The position numbers were made by a program, and so were the translations under genes. The notes below the pieces were generated by a model that made no database searches, was not told the origin of the DNA, and saw only the letters and a program-made list of their open reading frames with translations. From Stratiformator vulcanicus (GTDB lineage: Bacteria > Planctomycetota > Planctomycetia > Planctomycetales > Planctomycetaceae): a DNA stretch of 64,000 bases. The DNA lies in the NCBI RefSeq assembly GCF_007744515.1, contig NZ_CP036268.1, forward strand, positions 5,075,613-5,139,612. Direction: 5' to 3'. This document shows, piece by piece, positions 1 through 10,107 of this stretch (its first letter is position 1; every line of letters starts with the position of its first letter).

Positions 1-72
1 AGAATCGGCGTCCGCTTTGGCGGCTCGAAGGGCACAACTCGATCCTGTAGACTTCGTACAGCGGCCGCGCCG

Positions 73-114
73 TTGACTACTTACCCTCGACTCTCAACTC
101 TAGACTCTCGCCTT
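73..114. repeat. Degenerate heptanucleotide tandem repeat before metG
   Basis: Six consecutive 7-base units (TTGACTA, CTTACCC, TCGACTC, TCAACTC, TAGACTC, TCGCCTT) fit a loose consensus YYRACTY. The last unit runs into the TTG start codon of metG, so the repeat replaces a normal ribosome-binding site. The same period and consensus recur at 7411-7480. Confidence 0.6.
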
Positions 115-2143
115 GTCCCGCCGCATTCTCGTCACCGCCGCCCTGCCCTACGCCAATGGGCCGATTCATATCGGCCACCTGGTGGAGTACATCCAGACCG
201 ATATCTGGGTGCGGTTCCAGAAGCTGCGGGGGCATGACTGCCGGTTCTTCTGTGCCGACGACACGCACGGCACGGCGATCATGATCTCCGCCAAACGAGC
301 CGGGGTCAGCGAGGAGGAGTTCATCGCGAAGGTCTCCGAAGAGCACCAGCGGGACTTCGCGGCGTTCGATGTCGATTTCGACCACTACGGCAGCACCAAC
401 AGCCCCCAGAACCGCAAGCTGTGCGACGAAATCTGGACGGCCCTGCACGAGCAGAACCTCGTCGTCGAGAAAATGGTCTCGCAGCTTTACGACCCAGTGG
501 AGAACACGTTTCTCGCCGATCGGTTCGTGAAGGGGACGTGTCCTGAGTGCGGCCTCGAAAACTCCAACGGCGACAGTTGCAACAACGGCCACACTTACAC
601 CCCGGCCGACCTTGTCGATCCGGTAAGCGTCCTTTCAGGCGCGACGCCCGAGGTCCGGCAGGCTCCGCACCTGTTCGTGCAAATCGAACCGCTGCGGCAA
701 CAACTCGCCGAGTGGGTCGACTCGGGAACGGTGCAGCCCGAGGTCGCTAATTACCTTAAGGGGCAGTTCCTCGGTGATGAACTGCGCGACTGGGATGTCA
801 GCCGGCCCGCGCCGTACTTCGGCTTCGAAATCCCCGATGCCCCGGGCAATTACTGGTACGTCTGGTTCGACGCACCGATCGGCTATTTCGCCAGTTGCAC
901 GACGTGGTGCGAAGAGAACGGCGAGGACGCCCACCAATGGCTGCGAGACCCGTCGACCGAAATCCACCACTTCATCGGCCGCGACATCACCTATTTCCAC
1001 TGCCTGTTCTGGCCGGCGATGCTCTATTCCTCGGGCTTTAATCTCCCGAAGCAGGTGCATATCCACGGCTTCCTGTTGGTCGACGGCGAGAAGATGTCCA
1101 AGAGTAAGGGCACCTTTATTAAGGCCGAGACTTACGAGAAGTATCTCGACCCGAGCCACTTAAGATATTACTACGCCAGCAAACTCGGGCCGCGGTGGGA
1201 CGACCTCGACCTGAACCTCGAAGACTTCGCCAATAAGGTGAATGCGGACCTCGTCGGCAAAGTCGTGAACTTGGCCAGCCGGACGGCGAAGTTCGTCAGC
1301 GGTCAACAGCTCGCCGCGACTTATCCCGACGACGGCGGCCTATTCAAGAACGCCGCCGCGAAGAGCGATGCAATCGCCGAATGCTATGAAAAATGCGATT
1401 TCAATGCGGCCATGCGTGAGGTCATGCTGCTGGCCGATGCGGCGAATCAATTTGTTGAAAACGCCGCACCGTGGACGCTGAAGAAAGACCCTGAAAAGGC
1501 AGAAGAATTAAACGCCATCTGCTCGGTAGCGCTCAATCTTTTCCGGCAGATCGTCGTGTATCTCACACCGGTTCTGCCACAGTTGGCGGAGCAGACGGGG
1601 ACGCTACTGAATACGCCGATTAAGTCATGGGACGACGCGCAGACGCCGCTCACCGGCACGCCCGTCGCACCCTTCAAACATATGATGCAACGAGTCGATC
1701 TCAAGAAAGTCGAGGCGATGGTGGAAGAGAGTAAAGAAGATGCCCCCCAAGCCGATGCCATGGCATCGACGCACCAGGATTCGAAGGAATACCTCGAAGC
1801 CGAGCCCCTCGCCGAGGAATGCACGATCGACGACTTTATGAAAGTCGACTTTCGCGTTGCCCGGGTGATCGAGTGCGAAGAGGTTCCCGAGGCGCGTAAA
1901 CTCTTAAAGCTCACACTCGGTCTCGGCGGCGACGAAACCCGACAAGTCTTCGCCGGTATTAAGAGCGCCTATAAACCCGAAGAACTGCAGGGCAAGCTCG
2001 TCGTCATGGTCGCCAATTTAAAACCCCGCCAAATGAAGTTCGGCCTCTCCGAAGGCATGGTTTGCGCCGCCGGAGCCGGTGGCTCCGAAATCTTCGTGCT
2101 GTCCCCCGATGAAGGGGCCAAGCCGGGGATGCGGGTGCATTGA
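113..2143 (+). CDS. metG: Methionyl-tRNA synthetase with C-terminal tRNA-binding domain
   Basis: This 676-residue cytoplasmic class I aminoacyl-tRNA synthetase charges tRNA-Met with methionine for translation. The class I HIGH motif is at residues 19-22 and KMSKS at 327-331. A Cys-rich zinc-knuckle insert (CPECG...CNNGH) lies near residues 143-160, and the anticodon-binding helical region follows the catalytic core. The last 110 residues, after a charged linker, are an EMAP/Arc1p-type OB-fold ([17 protein letters not shown]... MKFGLSEGM), the form that dimerises and binds tRNA. Length is normal for the long bacterial type. The start is TTG at 113, because the conserved [20 protein letters not shown] begins immediately after it; no Shine-Dalgarno is visible, only a heptad repeat. 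It converges on the next gene with a gap of 7 bases. Confidence 0.97.
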   Translation: MSRRILVTAALPYANGPIHIGHLVEYIQTDIWVRFQKLRGHDCRFFCADDTHGTAIMISAKRAGVSEEEFIAKVSEEHQRDFAAFDVDFDHYGSTNSPQNRKLCDEIWTALHEQNLVVEKMVSQLYDPVENTFLADRFVKGTCPECGLENSNGDSCNNGHTYTPADLVDPVSVLSGATPEVRQAPHLFVQIEPLRQQLAEWVDSGTVQPEVANYLKGQFLGDELRDWDVSRPAPYFGFEIPDAPGNYWYVWFDAPIGYFASCTTWCEENGEDAHQWLRDPSTEIHHFIGRDITYFHCLFWPAMLYSSGFNLPKQVHIHGFLLVDGEKMSKSKGTFIKAETYEKYLDPSHLRYYYASKLGPRWDDLDLNLEDFANKVNADLVGKVVNLASRTAKFVSGQQLAATYPDDGGLFKNAAAKSDAIAECYEKCDFNAAMREVMLLADAANQFVENAAPWTLKKDPEKAEELNAICSVALNLFRQIVVYLTPVLPQLAEQTGTLLNTPIKSWDDAQTPLTGTPVAPFKHMMQRVDLKKVEAMVEESKEDAPQADAMASTHQDSKEYLEAEPLAEECTIDDFMKVDFRVARVIECEEVPEARKLLKLTLGLGGDETRQVFAGIKSAYKPEELQGKLVVMVANLKPRQMKFGLSEGMVCAAGAGGSEIFVLSPDEGAKPGMRVH

Positions 2144-2150
2144 TGCGCGG

Positions 2151-3500
2151 TTAGCTGTCAGGGTGACGACCGCATTGCCCGCACTCGACGACCTTATTCG
2201 GATACCCGCGAAGTAACATTTTTGTGAACCATAAGGCCCCCGCAACGGCGAAGCCTTGCTCGACGATCAATAGCGGCAGCCGAAAGCGGCCTTCAACAGA
2301 CCAGGTAATGGCGACGACTCCCAGCTCAATGGCAAGTAATGCCAGAGCAATCCAGGCGATGCGTTCTCGATAGGAAGCGGCGATACCGATCAACATAAAA
2401 AGCGCAAGAGTTGCTTCAGCGACGCTGCGTGGTCGGACTTCCTGCCAAATCTTCAGCGGCATCAACGCGATTGTCTTCACAAGATGAGCTGTGATCCAAT
2501 TCAGCGCAATCCGCCGGCCGTGTTCTGCCTTTAAGACCTCCGTCTCGATGAAGTTGTCCGCCGAAATATTTTGATAGAAACCGGCTACGTAGGGATTCTG
2601 CCAGACGCCTTGATGCTTCCATGCCAGGTCGCTGTAGCCGGTTGGAAGATCGTGCAGACCGTGGACGCCCGCCGGCATGAATCTTCCCGTCACGAAGCAG
2701 TTACGGACTGCCCAGGGGGCGAAGACCATCACGGCTATTAACCCGACGACAGCCGCACCGGCAAACGAGCGTCGCACGCCTGCTCCGGCCTGCCAAGCGA
2801 TTAAATAGATGAGAGCAGCGATACCCGGCAGCCATAAAATGCATGCTAATCGGGTCAGCATCGCCACCCCGAACACGGCTCCGGCGAGAGCCGCGGGGGC
2901 TAAGACCTTTCCCTTCCTCACGCGGAGTAACAAGATCAAGAGAACGCATCCAAAGAGGGCAGATAGCGGCTCGGTCAGCAGCGTGCGACCGTAAAGCCTG
3001 ACGCGGACATCGAGGACGAGAAACGTCAGCACGAAGACAACAACGGCGATGAGTCCGTCCCTGCGAAAGAAGTACGTCGCAACAACTGCCCCGACCGCGC
3101 TGATGCAACAGGTATTCAAAACCCGCATTATCCAAAACTGACGATCGGCTGCGAAATTCGAGAGCGCGATCAAAGCCGGAAATACCGGCGGCCGCTTCAC
3201 ATCCGGCTTGGCCGTCCAGTCCGGCGGCACGGCATCGGGATGAGCTTCGGCATAAGGGCGGATGAAATCGCGACGTGTCAGGTCGACCTGATACCCCCGG
3301 CCGCCGGCCAACTCCCAACCCAGTGAGTCGTAACCAATCTCATCGCCGCTCGATGACGGCGGGCCTGTCAACCATCCGCGAGCAGAGTAGTAGCCCAGCA
3401 GCATTAGTGTGATGAGCAGCCAAATGGCCACCGCGGTCAGCAACGCCCGGCACGTTGGCGAACTTACCGCGGACGAAGTTTGACTAGTGCAGTCCGACAT
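2151..3500 (-). CDS. GT39-type polytopic membrane glycosyltransferase
   Basis: This 449-residue integral membrane protein resembles the PMT/ArnT (GT39, GT-C fold) family, which transfers sugars from polyprenyl-phosphate donors on the outer face of the inner membrane. After a first membrane helix (about residues 20-38) comes the family-typical acidic DE pair (D53-E54 in [11 protein letters not shown]). A long extracytoplasmic loop with [12 protein letters not shown] and roughly nine more hydrophobic segments follow, and there is no soluble C-terminal domain. The acceptor cannot be read from the sequence. It stands alone, convergent with metG. The family call is from overall pattern, so the exact family (GT39 versus a related GT-C family) is less certain than the membrane glycosyltransferase assignment. 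Confidence 0.75.
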   Translation of the reverse strand: MSDCTSQTSSAVSSPTCRALLTAVAIWLLITLMLLGYYSARGWLTGPPSSSGDEIGYDSLGWELAGGRGYQVDLTRRDFIRPYAEAHPDAVPPDWTAKPDVKRPPVFPALIALSNFAADRQFWIMRVLNTCCISAVGAVVATYFFRRDGLIAVVVFVLTFLVLDVRVRLYGRTLLTEPLSALFGCVLLILLLRVRKGKVLAPAALAGAVFGVAMLTRLACILWLPGIAALIYLIAWQAGAGVRRSFAGAAVVGLIAVMVFAPWAVRNCFVTGRFMPAGVHGLHDLPTGYSDLAWKHQGVWQNPYVAGFYQNISADNFIETEVLKAEHGRRIALNWITAHLVKTIALMPLKIWQEVRPRSVAEATLALFMLIGIAASYRERIAWIALALLAIELGVVAITWSVEGRFRLPLLIVEQGFAVAGALWFTKMLLRGYPNKVVECGQCGRHPDS

Positions 3501-3785
3501 ACAGCGGATTCAAATTCGGATTGAAAAGGCTTGGAGTTGCGGCGTTAGAGCGTACCTCCCGACCGCAATCGTCCCAACCTTAATGGCAACTTCCGATCAT
3601 GTGAACAAATAAGTCATTCGGCTCGTCACTGACCCGGCGAAACTCGAAACCGGAAGGCTCTACCTCACTCGCGTTCTTGAATGGTTGTTGCATCGGACTT
3701 GGGGAATGCCTGACAAATGCGGTAATATCGGGCTCGACTGGTGCCGGTTCGTCGGTGCCCCATCAATCATCGAACGGACTCCAAA

Positions 3786-4049
3786 ATGATTTCCCGTCCT
3801 ATTCGTTTTCCAAACATGATCATCCGAGTCACGATGGTTGTGGTGCTTGCCGGATTTGCAGTGACCGCTGTTGCGCATCCCGGCCACGGCAGCGACGGGG
3901 GTTCGCATTCCCCGATGCACTATGCGACGGAGCCGCCTCATTCGACGGTGTCGGCCCTCACGATCGCGGTCGTCGTTATGGCGGTGCTCCTTGCGATCGC
4001 CGGTCCGGGTCTGGTTGTCGCGTGGCGTCGTTCCCGTCAGGGTCAATAA
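3786..4049 (+). CDS. Small secreted/anchored protein with His-rich AHPGHG segment
   Basis: This 87-residue protein has an N-terminal hydrophobic signal (MIIRVTMVVVLAGFAVTAVA), a short His/Gly/Ser-rich external part starting AHPGHGSDGG, and one C-terminal membrane helix (VSALTIAVVVMAVLLAIAGPGLVVAW) ending in basic residues that should face the cytoplasm. The histidines just after the predicted cleavage site could bind a metal, but this is inference. ATG 3786 is preferred; ATG 3816 would begin directly at the signal peptide. A DUF1080 gene starts 38 bases downstream on the same strand, so the two may be co-transcribed. No named family was recognised. Confidence 0.6.
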   Translation: MISRPIRFPNMIIRVTMVVVLAGFAVTAVAHPGHGSDGGSHSPMHYATEPPHSTVSALTIAVVVMAVLLAIAGPGLVVAWRRSRQGQ

Positions 4050-4087
4050 GTCGCTGACCATTTCTCTGCTGCTCGAGGAGACCACCT

Positions 4088-4744
4088 GTGATTCGCTCAT
4101 TGACGACCGCCGCACTTGTCTGCTCCGCCGCAACCTTGCTCGCGCAGGGCAGCGAACGCCCCTTCGATGCTGAAAATCTCGACGCTTGGGATTTCGTCGC
4201 CTCAAAGGAGGGCTTCGCGAAGGATGATGTCTGGTCGATCGAAGACGGGGTTGTCCGCACAACGGGAAAGCCGTCCGGATACATCAAGACGAAGAAATCG
4301 TACCAGGACTATAAGCTCGACATCGAATGGCGTTGGCCACCGGGGACCGAAGGCGGCAACAACGGCGTCCTCGTTCACGCGACTGATCCGAACGCTCTCG
4401 GCGTGTGGCCGCAATCATTGGAAGTGCAACTTTTTAAGAATAATGCGGGTGATTTTTGGGTGATCGGCACCGAGATCGACGTTCCCGCTGAAGGCGTTCC
4501 CGGCTACGAAAAGCGCATTCAGGGCCGCCGACACCTCAACTTCACCGACGGCTCCGAGAAGCCGCTCGGCGAGTGGAACAAGATGACGATCATCTGTCGC
4601 GACGAAACCGTCACGGTCTTCGTCAATGGCGACCTCGTCAACTACGGCTTCGACAGCAGCGTCGATGAAGGTTCGATCTGCCTGCAGTCCGAGGGAGCCG
4701 CGTGCGCGTACCGCAATCTTGTGATCACGCCGCTTGAGGATTGA
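4088..4744 (+). CDS. Secreted DUF1080 (3-keto-disaccharide hydrolase fold) protein
   Basis: This 218-residue protein has a signal peptide (about residues 1-20, ending LLAQG) and a single DUF1080 concanavalin-like beta-sandwich domain. Visible family features are PFDAENLDAWDFV, GVVRTTGKPSGYIKTKKSY, the DIEWRWPPGTEGGNNGVLVH core and EWNKMTIICRDETVTVFVNG. The family is greatly expanded in planctomycetes and some members act on glycosides, but the substrate here is unknown. Start is GTG 4088, supported by a strong GAGGAG seven bases upstream (4074-4080). The domain is complete and ends with the typical ICLQSEGAACAYRNLVI strand. Confidence 0.88.
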   Translation: MIRSLTTAALVCSAATLLAQGSERPFDAENLDAWDFVASKEGFAKDDVWSIEDGVVRTTGKPSGYIKTKKSYQDYKLDIEWRWPPGTEGGNNGVLVHATDPNALGVWPQSLEVQLFKNNAGDFWVIGTEIDVPAEGVPGYEKRIQGRRHLNFTDGSEKPLGEWNKMTIICRDETVTVFVNGDLVNYGFDSSVDEGSICLQSEGAACAYRNLVITPLED

Positions 4745-4801
4745 TCGCGATTTCTAAAATTCTTGGCCTGTGTCTTCAATAAGGCGTGGTTCGAGAGCGA
4801 A

Positions 4802-4828
4802 TCCCTTGCTTGCGCTGCGGGCTTGTGT
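4802..4828 (-). repeat. REP-like dispersed repeat copy
   Basis: This 27-base sequence reads on the minus strand ACACAAGCCCGCAGCGCAAG followed by CAAGGGA. It is identical over 27 bases to 62576-62602 and shares the ACAAGCCCG..GCGC.AGC core with 23634-23658 and with the pair flanking the RAYT gene (37643, 38211). It lies in the 265-base gap between two genes, where nothing else is evident. Confidence 0.75.
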
Positions 4829-5009
4829 GGCTCGATCGCACTTAATTGCCGCGTCGTTCAGCCGCGACCGTTAGGGAGCGCTCCGCAAATTTACAAGGGA
4901 GCATCCTTGCTTGCGGTGTGATACCTACTTTACCGTCGTCAGGAATCTCTCTCGTCGTGACCTATGATTTAGGGTCTACGGAGAATCCGACCTCGCGATA
5001 ACCGATAAT

Positions 5010-7343
5010 ATGCGCATCATCGTACCCCTCGTCGCCGCCGCAGGCGCGTTGCTCGTTCCGAGTCTCAGCAGCGCTCAAGACCCAACCCTGCCGCCCAATC
5101 CGTTTCGGCAGCTTGATACCGATGGGCTGCTCTCGACACCGACCGATGAGCGGCTCGCCAGTGGGGCGCCGGGGCCGGGGTATTGGCAGCAGCAGGTCGA
5201 TTACGAGATCGACGTGACGCTCGACGAGGAGGCGAAGACGCTCTCCGGCGAGGCGACGATCACCTATCACAATAATTCGCCGCACGAACTCGACTATCTG
5301 TGGTTGCAGCTCGACCCGAACCGCTTCAGCCCCGACGCCGATGCACGGCTGTCCGATGCCCGCGGCGTGCCGAAGGATATGTCGTTTAATGACATGCAGC
5401 GGCTGCTCGCGGCGGCGACTTTTGACGGGGGAATCAAACAGCTTCGCGTGACCGACGCGGCAGGCGAGAAACTTTCTCACCGCGTGATCCGGCAAATGAT
5501 GCGGGTCGATCCGCCACAACCAATCGCCAGCGGCGAGACGTTCTCATTCCACGTCGCCTGGAAATACACGATCAACAACGCTGAGGAGGTCGCGGGGCGC
5601 ACCGGTTACGAGCTATTCGGCGAAGATGAATTGCCGGTGTTCTGCATTGCGCAGTGGTACCCCCGGATGTGCGCCTACACCGATTACGGCGGCTGGCAGC
5701 ATAAACAGTTCCTGCGGTTCGGCGAGTTCACGCTCGAGTTCGGTAAATTCAAAGTTCGGATCACCGCTCCCGACAATCACACCGTCACCGCGACCGGTTC
5801 CTTAACGAACGCCAAGGATGTCTTAACGAAGAAGCAACGCCGCCGATTGAAAGAAGCCGGAGGCGCCGACGCGCCGGTTTTCATTATCAATGACAAAGAA
5901 GCGGCGAAGAATCGGAAGTCGAAAGCGAAAAGCACGAAGACGTGGGAGTTTGAAGCGGAGAACGTTCGCGACTTCGCTTGGGCCTCATCGCGCGGATTTG
6001 TCTGGGATGCGATGGCCGCCAAATTGAGTGAATCGGACGAGACCGTACTCGCCCAGTCGTTTTATCCGAAAGAAGGGATGCCGCTCTGGGACAAATACGC
6101 GACGGAGTCGGTCGCTCATGCGGTCGAAGTCTACTCGCGATATGTCTTCGACTATCCCTACCCGACGGCGATTGCCGTCATGGGAGTCGTCGGTGGCGGA
6201 ATGGAATACCCGATGATCAGCTTCAACGGACCGCGACCGGAGAAAGATGGCACTTACAGCAAGGCGACACGCGACAAGTTAATTTTCGTCATCATCCACG
6301 AAACGGGGCACAACTGGTTCCCGATGATCGTTAATAGCGATGAAAGACAGTGGATGTGGATGGACGAAGGCTTAAACTCCTTTGTGCAATATATCGCCGA
6401 ACAGGAGTGGGACGCGAACTTCGAAGGCGACAACGGCGAGGCCGCCGGGGCCGTCTGGTATATGAAGTCGAAAGACCAGCAACCCATCATGACGCAGGCC
6501 GACTCCGTGACCGTGCTGGGCGGTAACGCCTATCAGAAGCCCGCTTCGGCATTGGGAGCACTGCGAGAGACGATTCTGGGCCGCGAACTCTTTCATGACG
6601 CGTTTCGAGAGTATGCCCGCCGATGGAAGTTCAAACGCCCGACGCCAAGCGACTTCTTTCGCTCGATCGAAGACACCTCCGGGACCGATCTCGACTGGTT
6701 CTTCCGCGGCTGGTTCTTCACGACCCAGCATGTCGACTTCGCGATCAGCAACCTCCGGCTGTACCGCATCGACGCCAAGGACCCAGCGGACCTGAAGAAG
6801 CGGGCCGAGCAGAAAAAGACTGACGCACCCAAGCCGATCGCCCGCGTCCGTAACGAATCACTGACTCGACGCACCGAGGGCAAGCCGGAACTGGAGGACT
6901 TCTATAGCACCTTCGACCCGCACGCGGTGACTGAGAAAAAGCTGAAGAGCTACAAAGAATTCATCGAGAAACTGTCACCCGAAGAATTCGAGTTGCTGAA
7001 ATCGAATCGACTGTTCTATGTGCTCGATATTAAGAATGAAGGCGGCCTAGTGATGCCGATCATTCTTAAAGTGACCTACGAGGATGGCTCCACCGAAGAA
7101 CTCCGCTACCCCGCGGAGATCTGGCGCAAGTCGCCAACGAATATCTCACCGATGATCCTCGCCGACCAAAAAATCACCCGCATCGAACTCGACCCCCGCA
7201 ACGAAACGGCCGACACGGACCGGGACAACAATTACATCCCGCGGCAGGTGCCAGAAGACTACTTCAAACTGAACAAGCCGGATGAGGCCATTAAGAATCC
7301 GTTGAAGGATTCGCTTGAACTCAAAGAGACGGGAGAAGAGTGA
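5010..7343 (+). CDS. Secreted M1-family zinc metallopeptidase
   Basis: This 777-residue gluzincin of the M1 aminopeptidase family is presumably exported, since the signal peptide (about residues 1-22, ending LSSAQ) precedes the mature part. The N-terminal half is the beta-sandwich domain ([24 protein letters not shown]). The zinc site is HETGH (codons around 6298-6312) followed 18 residues later by the third ligand in [12 protein letters not shown]. The usual GAMEN exopeptidase motif is replaced by GGGMEYP, a variant common in large bacterial secreted M1 enzymes. The C-terminal half contains an armadillo-like region ([21 protein letters not shown], then [11 protein letters not shown]). It probably degrades oligopeptides in the periplasm or outside; substrate unknown. 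ATG 5010 starts directly at the signal peptide. Confidence 0.92.
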   Translation: MRIIVPLVAAAGALLVPSLSSAQDPTLPPNPFRQLDTDGLLSTPTDERLASGAPGPGYWQQQVDYEIDVTLDEEAKTLSGEATITYHNNSPHELDYLWLQLDPNRFSPDADARLSDARGVPKDMSFNDMQRLLAAATFDGGIKQLRVTDAAGEKLSHRVIRQMMRVDPPQPIASGETFSFHVAWKYTINNAEEVAGRTGYELFGEDELPVFCIAQWYPRMCAYTDYGGWQHKQFLRFGEFTLEFGKFKVRITAPDNHTVTATGSLTNAKDVLTKKQRRRLKEAGGADAPVFIINDKEAAKNRKSKAKSTKTWEFEAENVRDFAWASSRGFVWDAMAAKLSESDETVLAQSFYPKEGMPLWDKYATESVAHAVEVYSRYVFDYPYPTAIAVMGVVGGGMEYPMISFNGPRPEKDGTYSKATRDKLIFVIIHETGHNWFPMIVNSDERQWMWMDEGLNSFVQYIAEQEWDANFEGDNGEAAGAVWYMKSKDQQPIMTQADSVTVLGGNAYQKPASALGALRETILGRELFHDAFREYARRWKFKRPTPSDFFRSIEDTSGTDLDWFFRGWFFTTQHVDFAISNLRLYRIDAKDPADLKKRAEQKKTDAPKPIARVRNESLTRRTEGKPELEDFYSTFDPHAVTEKKLKSYKEFIEKLSPEEFELLKSNRLFYVLDIKNEGGLVMPIILKVTYEDGSTEELRYPAEIWRKSPTNISPMILADQKITRIELDPRNETADTDRDNNYIPRQVPEDYFKLNKPDEAIKNPLKDSLELKETGEE

Positions 7344-7410
7344 GGGCGAAGGCAAGGGGTCTTCGGTGCGAGGGGGCGTTCGTCACCGGAAACAATTTCA
7401 AACTACGTTT

Positions 7411-7480
7411 GTAACTCCTGTCTTCTGACTTCTAACTACTGACTTCTGCCTCCTTACTACTCGCTCCCCGCTCCTACGCC
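7411..7480. repeat. Degenerate heptanucleotide tandem repeat, ten units
   Basis: Ten contiguous 7-base units can be laid out without gaps from GTAACTC to CTACGCC, with CTGACTT occurring twice and the loose consensus YYRACTY shared with the block at 73-114. The repeat fills the space between two convergent genes and covers the stop codon of the oxidoreductase gene at 7474-7476. It resembles in form the heptameric STRR sequences of cyanobacteria. Confidence 0.65.
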
Positions 7481-8736
7481 TCCACCTCACGCTCAAGCAC
7501 CGCCTCTGCCGCGCGGCGGCCGGTTTCCATGGCGCCGTTAAGTGACGAGTTGGCCCAATGATCGCCGCAGACATAAACGCCTCCCGCGTGAAGCGGATCG
7601 CGGCCATCGAGATTACTCGTCGGCGGAATCATCTTGGGCAGCGCTTGCGGGATACGGTATGTCTTGAGAAGTCGCCAGTTTTCAACTGATTGCCCGAACC
7701 ATCGCTTCGCCTGACGCTTGACCGGGTCGATGAGTTCATCGCCATCACCGAATTCTGACTTGGTCGAAATACAAATCAACGAACGCCCCTGCGGCGCATA
7801 GCTCCGGCAAATCTGACTCGGAACCGTCAGGTTACTGATCGGCCCGTCGTTTTCGGTCGCGCTTAAGACCAACAAGGGTTCCCTTAAGGGCGGGCGGTCA
7901 GCCTCGAAGTACAGGCAGGTCGTCGAGTTCCACTGTGGCGGCTCGACATCGTCCAGCCACGTCGCGGCCGCAATGCCATCGGTCGCAATGATCACGTGCG
8001 AGGAGTCGACACGTTCGCCACTCTCGAGCGTCACCCCCGCCTTGTCAACGGAAGAAACCGGAGTGTTCAGGCGAAGCGAACCGGCGGGAAGACGATCGGC
8101 CAACTGTTGGGGAATCGCCTGCATCCCCGCGGCGGGAAGTGCCGCGTGACCCTTGGCAAACATCCCGAACACGAACATCAGCATCCGATCGGTCGTGGCG
8201 AGATCATGCTCCAAATAGATGCCGCCGAGAAATGGTCGGAAGAACCGGTCGATCATCCGGTCGGTAAATCCGAACTCATCTCGCAATGCGGTGAGCGTCG
8301 ACTTTTCTTCCCGTAACCAGACGGCATCGAGCGATATGGCCTCGGCAGCGCGACGCAATTTCGCAACCCGCAGTTTGTCCGTGAGTGATCCCGCCGGGTT
8401 GGTCGCCGTCGCGACGAGATGCTGCGGACGTCGCCAAGGATCGACAAACCGGCGCAGCGAACTTCCGATCGCAAGCATTGCCCCGGGGTCGAATCGGCCG
8501 AGCCGGAGCGCATCGTAGTCGAGATGCTTCCGCGCTTCAGGGTAGGCGGTCAGCAGCACCTGAAAGCCGCGATCGAGTTGAAAACCATCGACGGCGTCAG
8601 TCCGCACGCGTCCGCCGACGGCATCAGCCGCTTCGAGAACCAGGACGCGGCGACCGGCTTCAGTAAGAACTTTAGCGCAAGTCAGTCCGGCGACACCGGC
8701 ACCGACGATAATCGTCTCTGGTGATTCATTCGGCAT
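7474..8736 (-). CDS. FAD-dependent amine oxidase/phytoene desaturase-like oxidoreductase
   Basis: This 420-residue soluble flavoprotein has an N-terminal Rossmann fingerprint, IIVGAGVAGLTCAKVLTEAG, with the ribose-binding acidic residue in VLVLEA. The adjoining GGRVRTD motif is typical of the NAD(P)-binding_8/amino_oxidase superfamily (phytoene desaturase, protoporphyrinogen oxidase, monoamine oxidase relatives). The C-terminal flavin-closing motif is GVYVCGDHWANSSLNGAMETGRRAA. The substrate cannot be deduced and there are no carotenoid genes nearby. ATG 8736 starts almost directly at the Rossmann strand. The neighbouring gene is divergent. Length is normal for the superfamily. Confidence 0.88.
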   Translation of the reverse strand: MPNESPETIIVGAGVAGLTCAKVLTEAGRRVLVLEAADAVGGRVRTDAVDGFQLDRGFQVLLTAYPEARKHLDYDALRLGRFDPGAMLAIGSSLRRFVDPWRRPQHLVATATNPAGSLTDKLRVAKLRRAAEAISLDAVWLREEKSTLTALRDEFGFTDRMIDRFFRPFLGGIYLEHDLATTDRMLMFVFGMFAKGHAALPAAGMQAIPQQLADRLPAGSLRLNTPVSSVDKAGVTLESGERVDSSHVIIATDGIAAATWLDDVEPPQWNSTTCLYFEADRPPLREPLLVLSATENDGPISNLTVPSQICRSYAPQGRSLICISTKSEFGDGDELIDPVKRQAKRWFGQSVENWRLLKTYRIPQALPKMIPPTSNLDGRDPLHAGGVYVCGDHWANSSLNGAMETGRRAAEAVLEREVEA

Positions 8737-8888
8737 GATTGGCAGGGGAGCAGAGAAGTTTGAGTTTGGATGACGGACATCGGCGGTTTGATGGTTTCAT
8801 AGGCAGCCGTGGCGCGACATTCAAGAAACGGGGAGAATCCCGATCCTTTCAGGAATTGCGCTTGTCGCTTCGGGTGTGGGGGATTCCA

Positions 8889-9539
8889 ATGAGCAGGCAT
8901 CGTGTGGAGCCACCCATGTCCAGCAGCAATGCCGCGACCCGATCACCAACCGACGCGGCACCTTCAACGGTTTCGATATCGCGATCGTCAGCGGAGCGGA
9001 TCAATCTCATCCGATTGATCTCGGTTGCCGCGTTCTACGCCGTTGAAGTTCTCAATTACTACAACGTCTCGCTGGGGCCCTACGGCTTTCCGGACGAAGT
9101 CTGGGAGTCGACGCACCGTTCCATTACGGCAATCGCGTCGGCGTGGGTGCTTCTGGGGGCTGCCTCGGCGTTTATGCCGACTCAGATTCGTTGGTTCGCG
9201 GCCTTTGAAACGGTCGCCGATCTGTTATTGCTCAGCCTGCTGATGTGCGTCGCCGGCGGACCGCGCGGCCCGATGGCGGTCGGCTATTTTCTGATCATTG
9301 CGCTCTCAGGCCTGCGATTTCGCCTCCCACTCGTGCGGCTGGCGACGCTCGGATCGATCATCGGCTATCTCTGCGTCAGCGGTTACGCCCGCTGGTACGC
9401 GGTCGATCCCTCGGAACTGGTCGTGCCGCGTTACCATCAGGTGATCGTGCTGATTGCTCTCGGGTTGTGCGGGGTCACCATCGGTCAAATCGTGCGAATC
9501 GCGGCCAATGCGACGGGCGGCAACGGTAGAGCCACTTGA
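8889..9539 (+). CDS. Polytopic membrane protein of unknown function
   Basis: This protein of about 216 residues has a Ser/Thr-rich cytoplasmic N-terminus and about six membrane segments (LIRLISVAAFYAVEVLNYYN, SAWVLLGAASAFMP, FETVADLLLLSLLMCVAG, PMAVGYFLIIALSGLRF, LATLGSIIGYLCVSGY, VIVLIALGLCGVTIGQIV). The layout resembles the membrane sensor halves found in front of signalling domains, but no output domain follows. The frame stays open upstream to 8739, but ATG 8889 or 8916 is preferred because the upstream part would overlap the promoter of the divergent gene and is uncharged junk-like sequence. It precedes the tandem membrane-protein cluster by 25 bases and may belong to its operon. Confidence 0.65.
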   Translation: MSRHRVEPPMSSSNAATRSPTDAAPSTVSISRSSAERINLIRLISVAAFYAVEVLNYYNVSLGPYGFPDEVWESTHRSITAIASAWVLLGAASAFMPTQIRWFAAFETVADLLLLSLLMCVAGGPRGPMAVGYFLIIALSGLRFRLPLVRLATLGSIIGYLCVSGYARWYAVDPSELVVPRYHQVIVLIALGLCGVTIGQIVRIAANATGGNGRAT

Positions 9540-9564
9540 GAAGGGATTGAACCCGGGCTAATTC

Positions 9565-10107
9565 ATGAACGATTCCGACGATTCGTCCGACAACTCGAAC
9601 GACTTTGACGGAGCGTTCGTGCCCGAAGTCGTCGTCGAAGACGGCGTCCCGCAGGGCAACCAGTCGACGGCGGTGCTGATCGCGCTGGGCATCACGCTCA
9701 CTCTTGTCGTCGGCGCGTCAATCCTAACGGTTCCGGGTATCGGTATCGCCCTTTTGATTCTGGGACTCGTGCCACTTGCGCGGACGGTCATCGTCGTTCG
9801 CCAGCGGTCGCAGTTCGGTCGCGACACGTCGACCGGCAAGACCATCGGGATGTTCTTGCTGTCGTCCGCCGTGACTTTGGGGCTGGCCTGGTTCCTTTGC
9901 GGTGCGGTCCTGCTCGCGTCGTTTCTCGCCTTCTTCGTCGTCTGCTGGGGGGTGATCGGGACTTCGCAAGCTTTGCCGCAGGAAATGGCCGAGTTTGTCT
10001 TATTTGCAGCACCGATCACCGCAGGAGTGCTTTCGTTGCTGTTCGGAGGTTGGATGATCTGGCAGGTGGCCCGCGCCCGGTACAAGCATGATTTGAAACG
10101 TGACTGA
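9565..10107 (+). CDS. Small multi-pass membrane protein, paralog 1 of tandem cluster
   Basis: This 180-residue protein has an acidic Ser/Asp/Asn-rich cytoplasmic N-terminus (residues 1-33) and four predicted membrane helices. The motif GIGIALLILGLVPLARTV matches the G.GL....IPL.R.L pattern of the other cluster members, so it looks like the most diverged of five tandem paralogs. The GTG start of the next gene overlaps its 3' end by 8 bases, implying translational coupling. No named family was recognised. Its place ahead of the radical SAM gene suggests a shared role, by inference in membrane or lipid modification. Confidence 0.7.
   Translation: MNDSDDSSDNSNDFDGAFVPEVVVEDGVPQGNQSTAVLIALGITLTLVVGASILTVPGIGIALLILGLVPLARTVIVVRQRSQFGRDTSTGKTIGMFLLSSAVTLGLAWFLCGAVLLASFLAFFVVCWGVIGTSQALPQEMAEFVLFAAPITAGVLSLLFGGWMIWQVARARYKHDLKRD

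Noticed and set aside
8739-8888. Longer start for the membrane protein at 8889
   Set aside because: The stretch overlaps the promoter region of the divergent oxidoreductase and lacks a ribosome-binding site or protein-like features.
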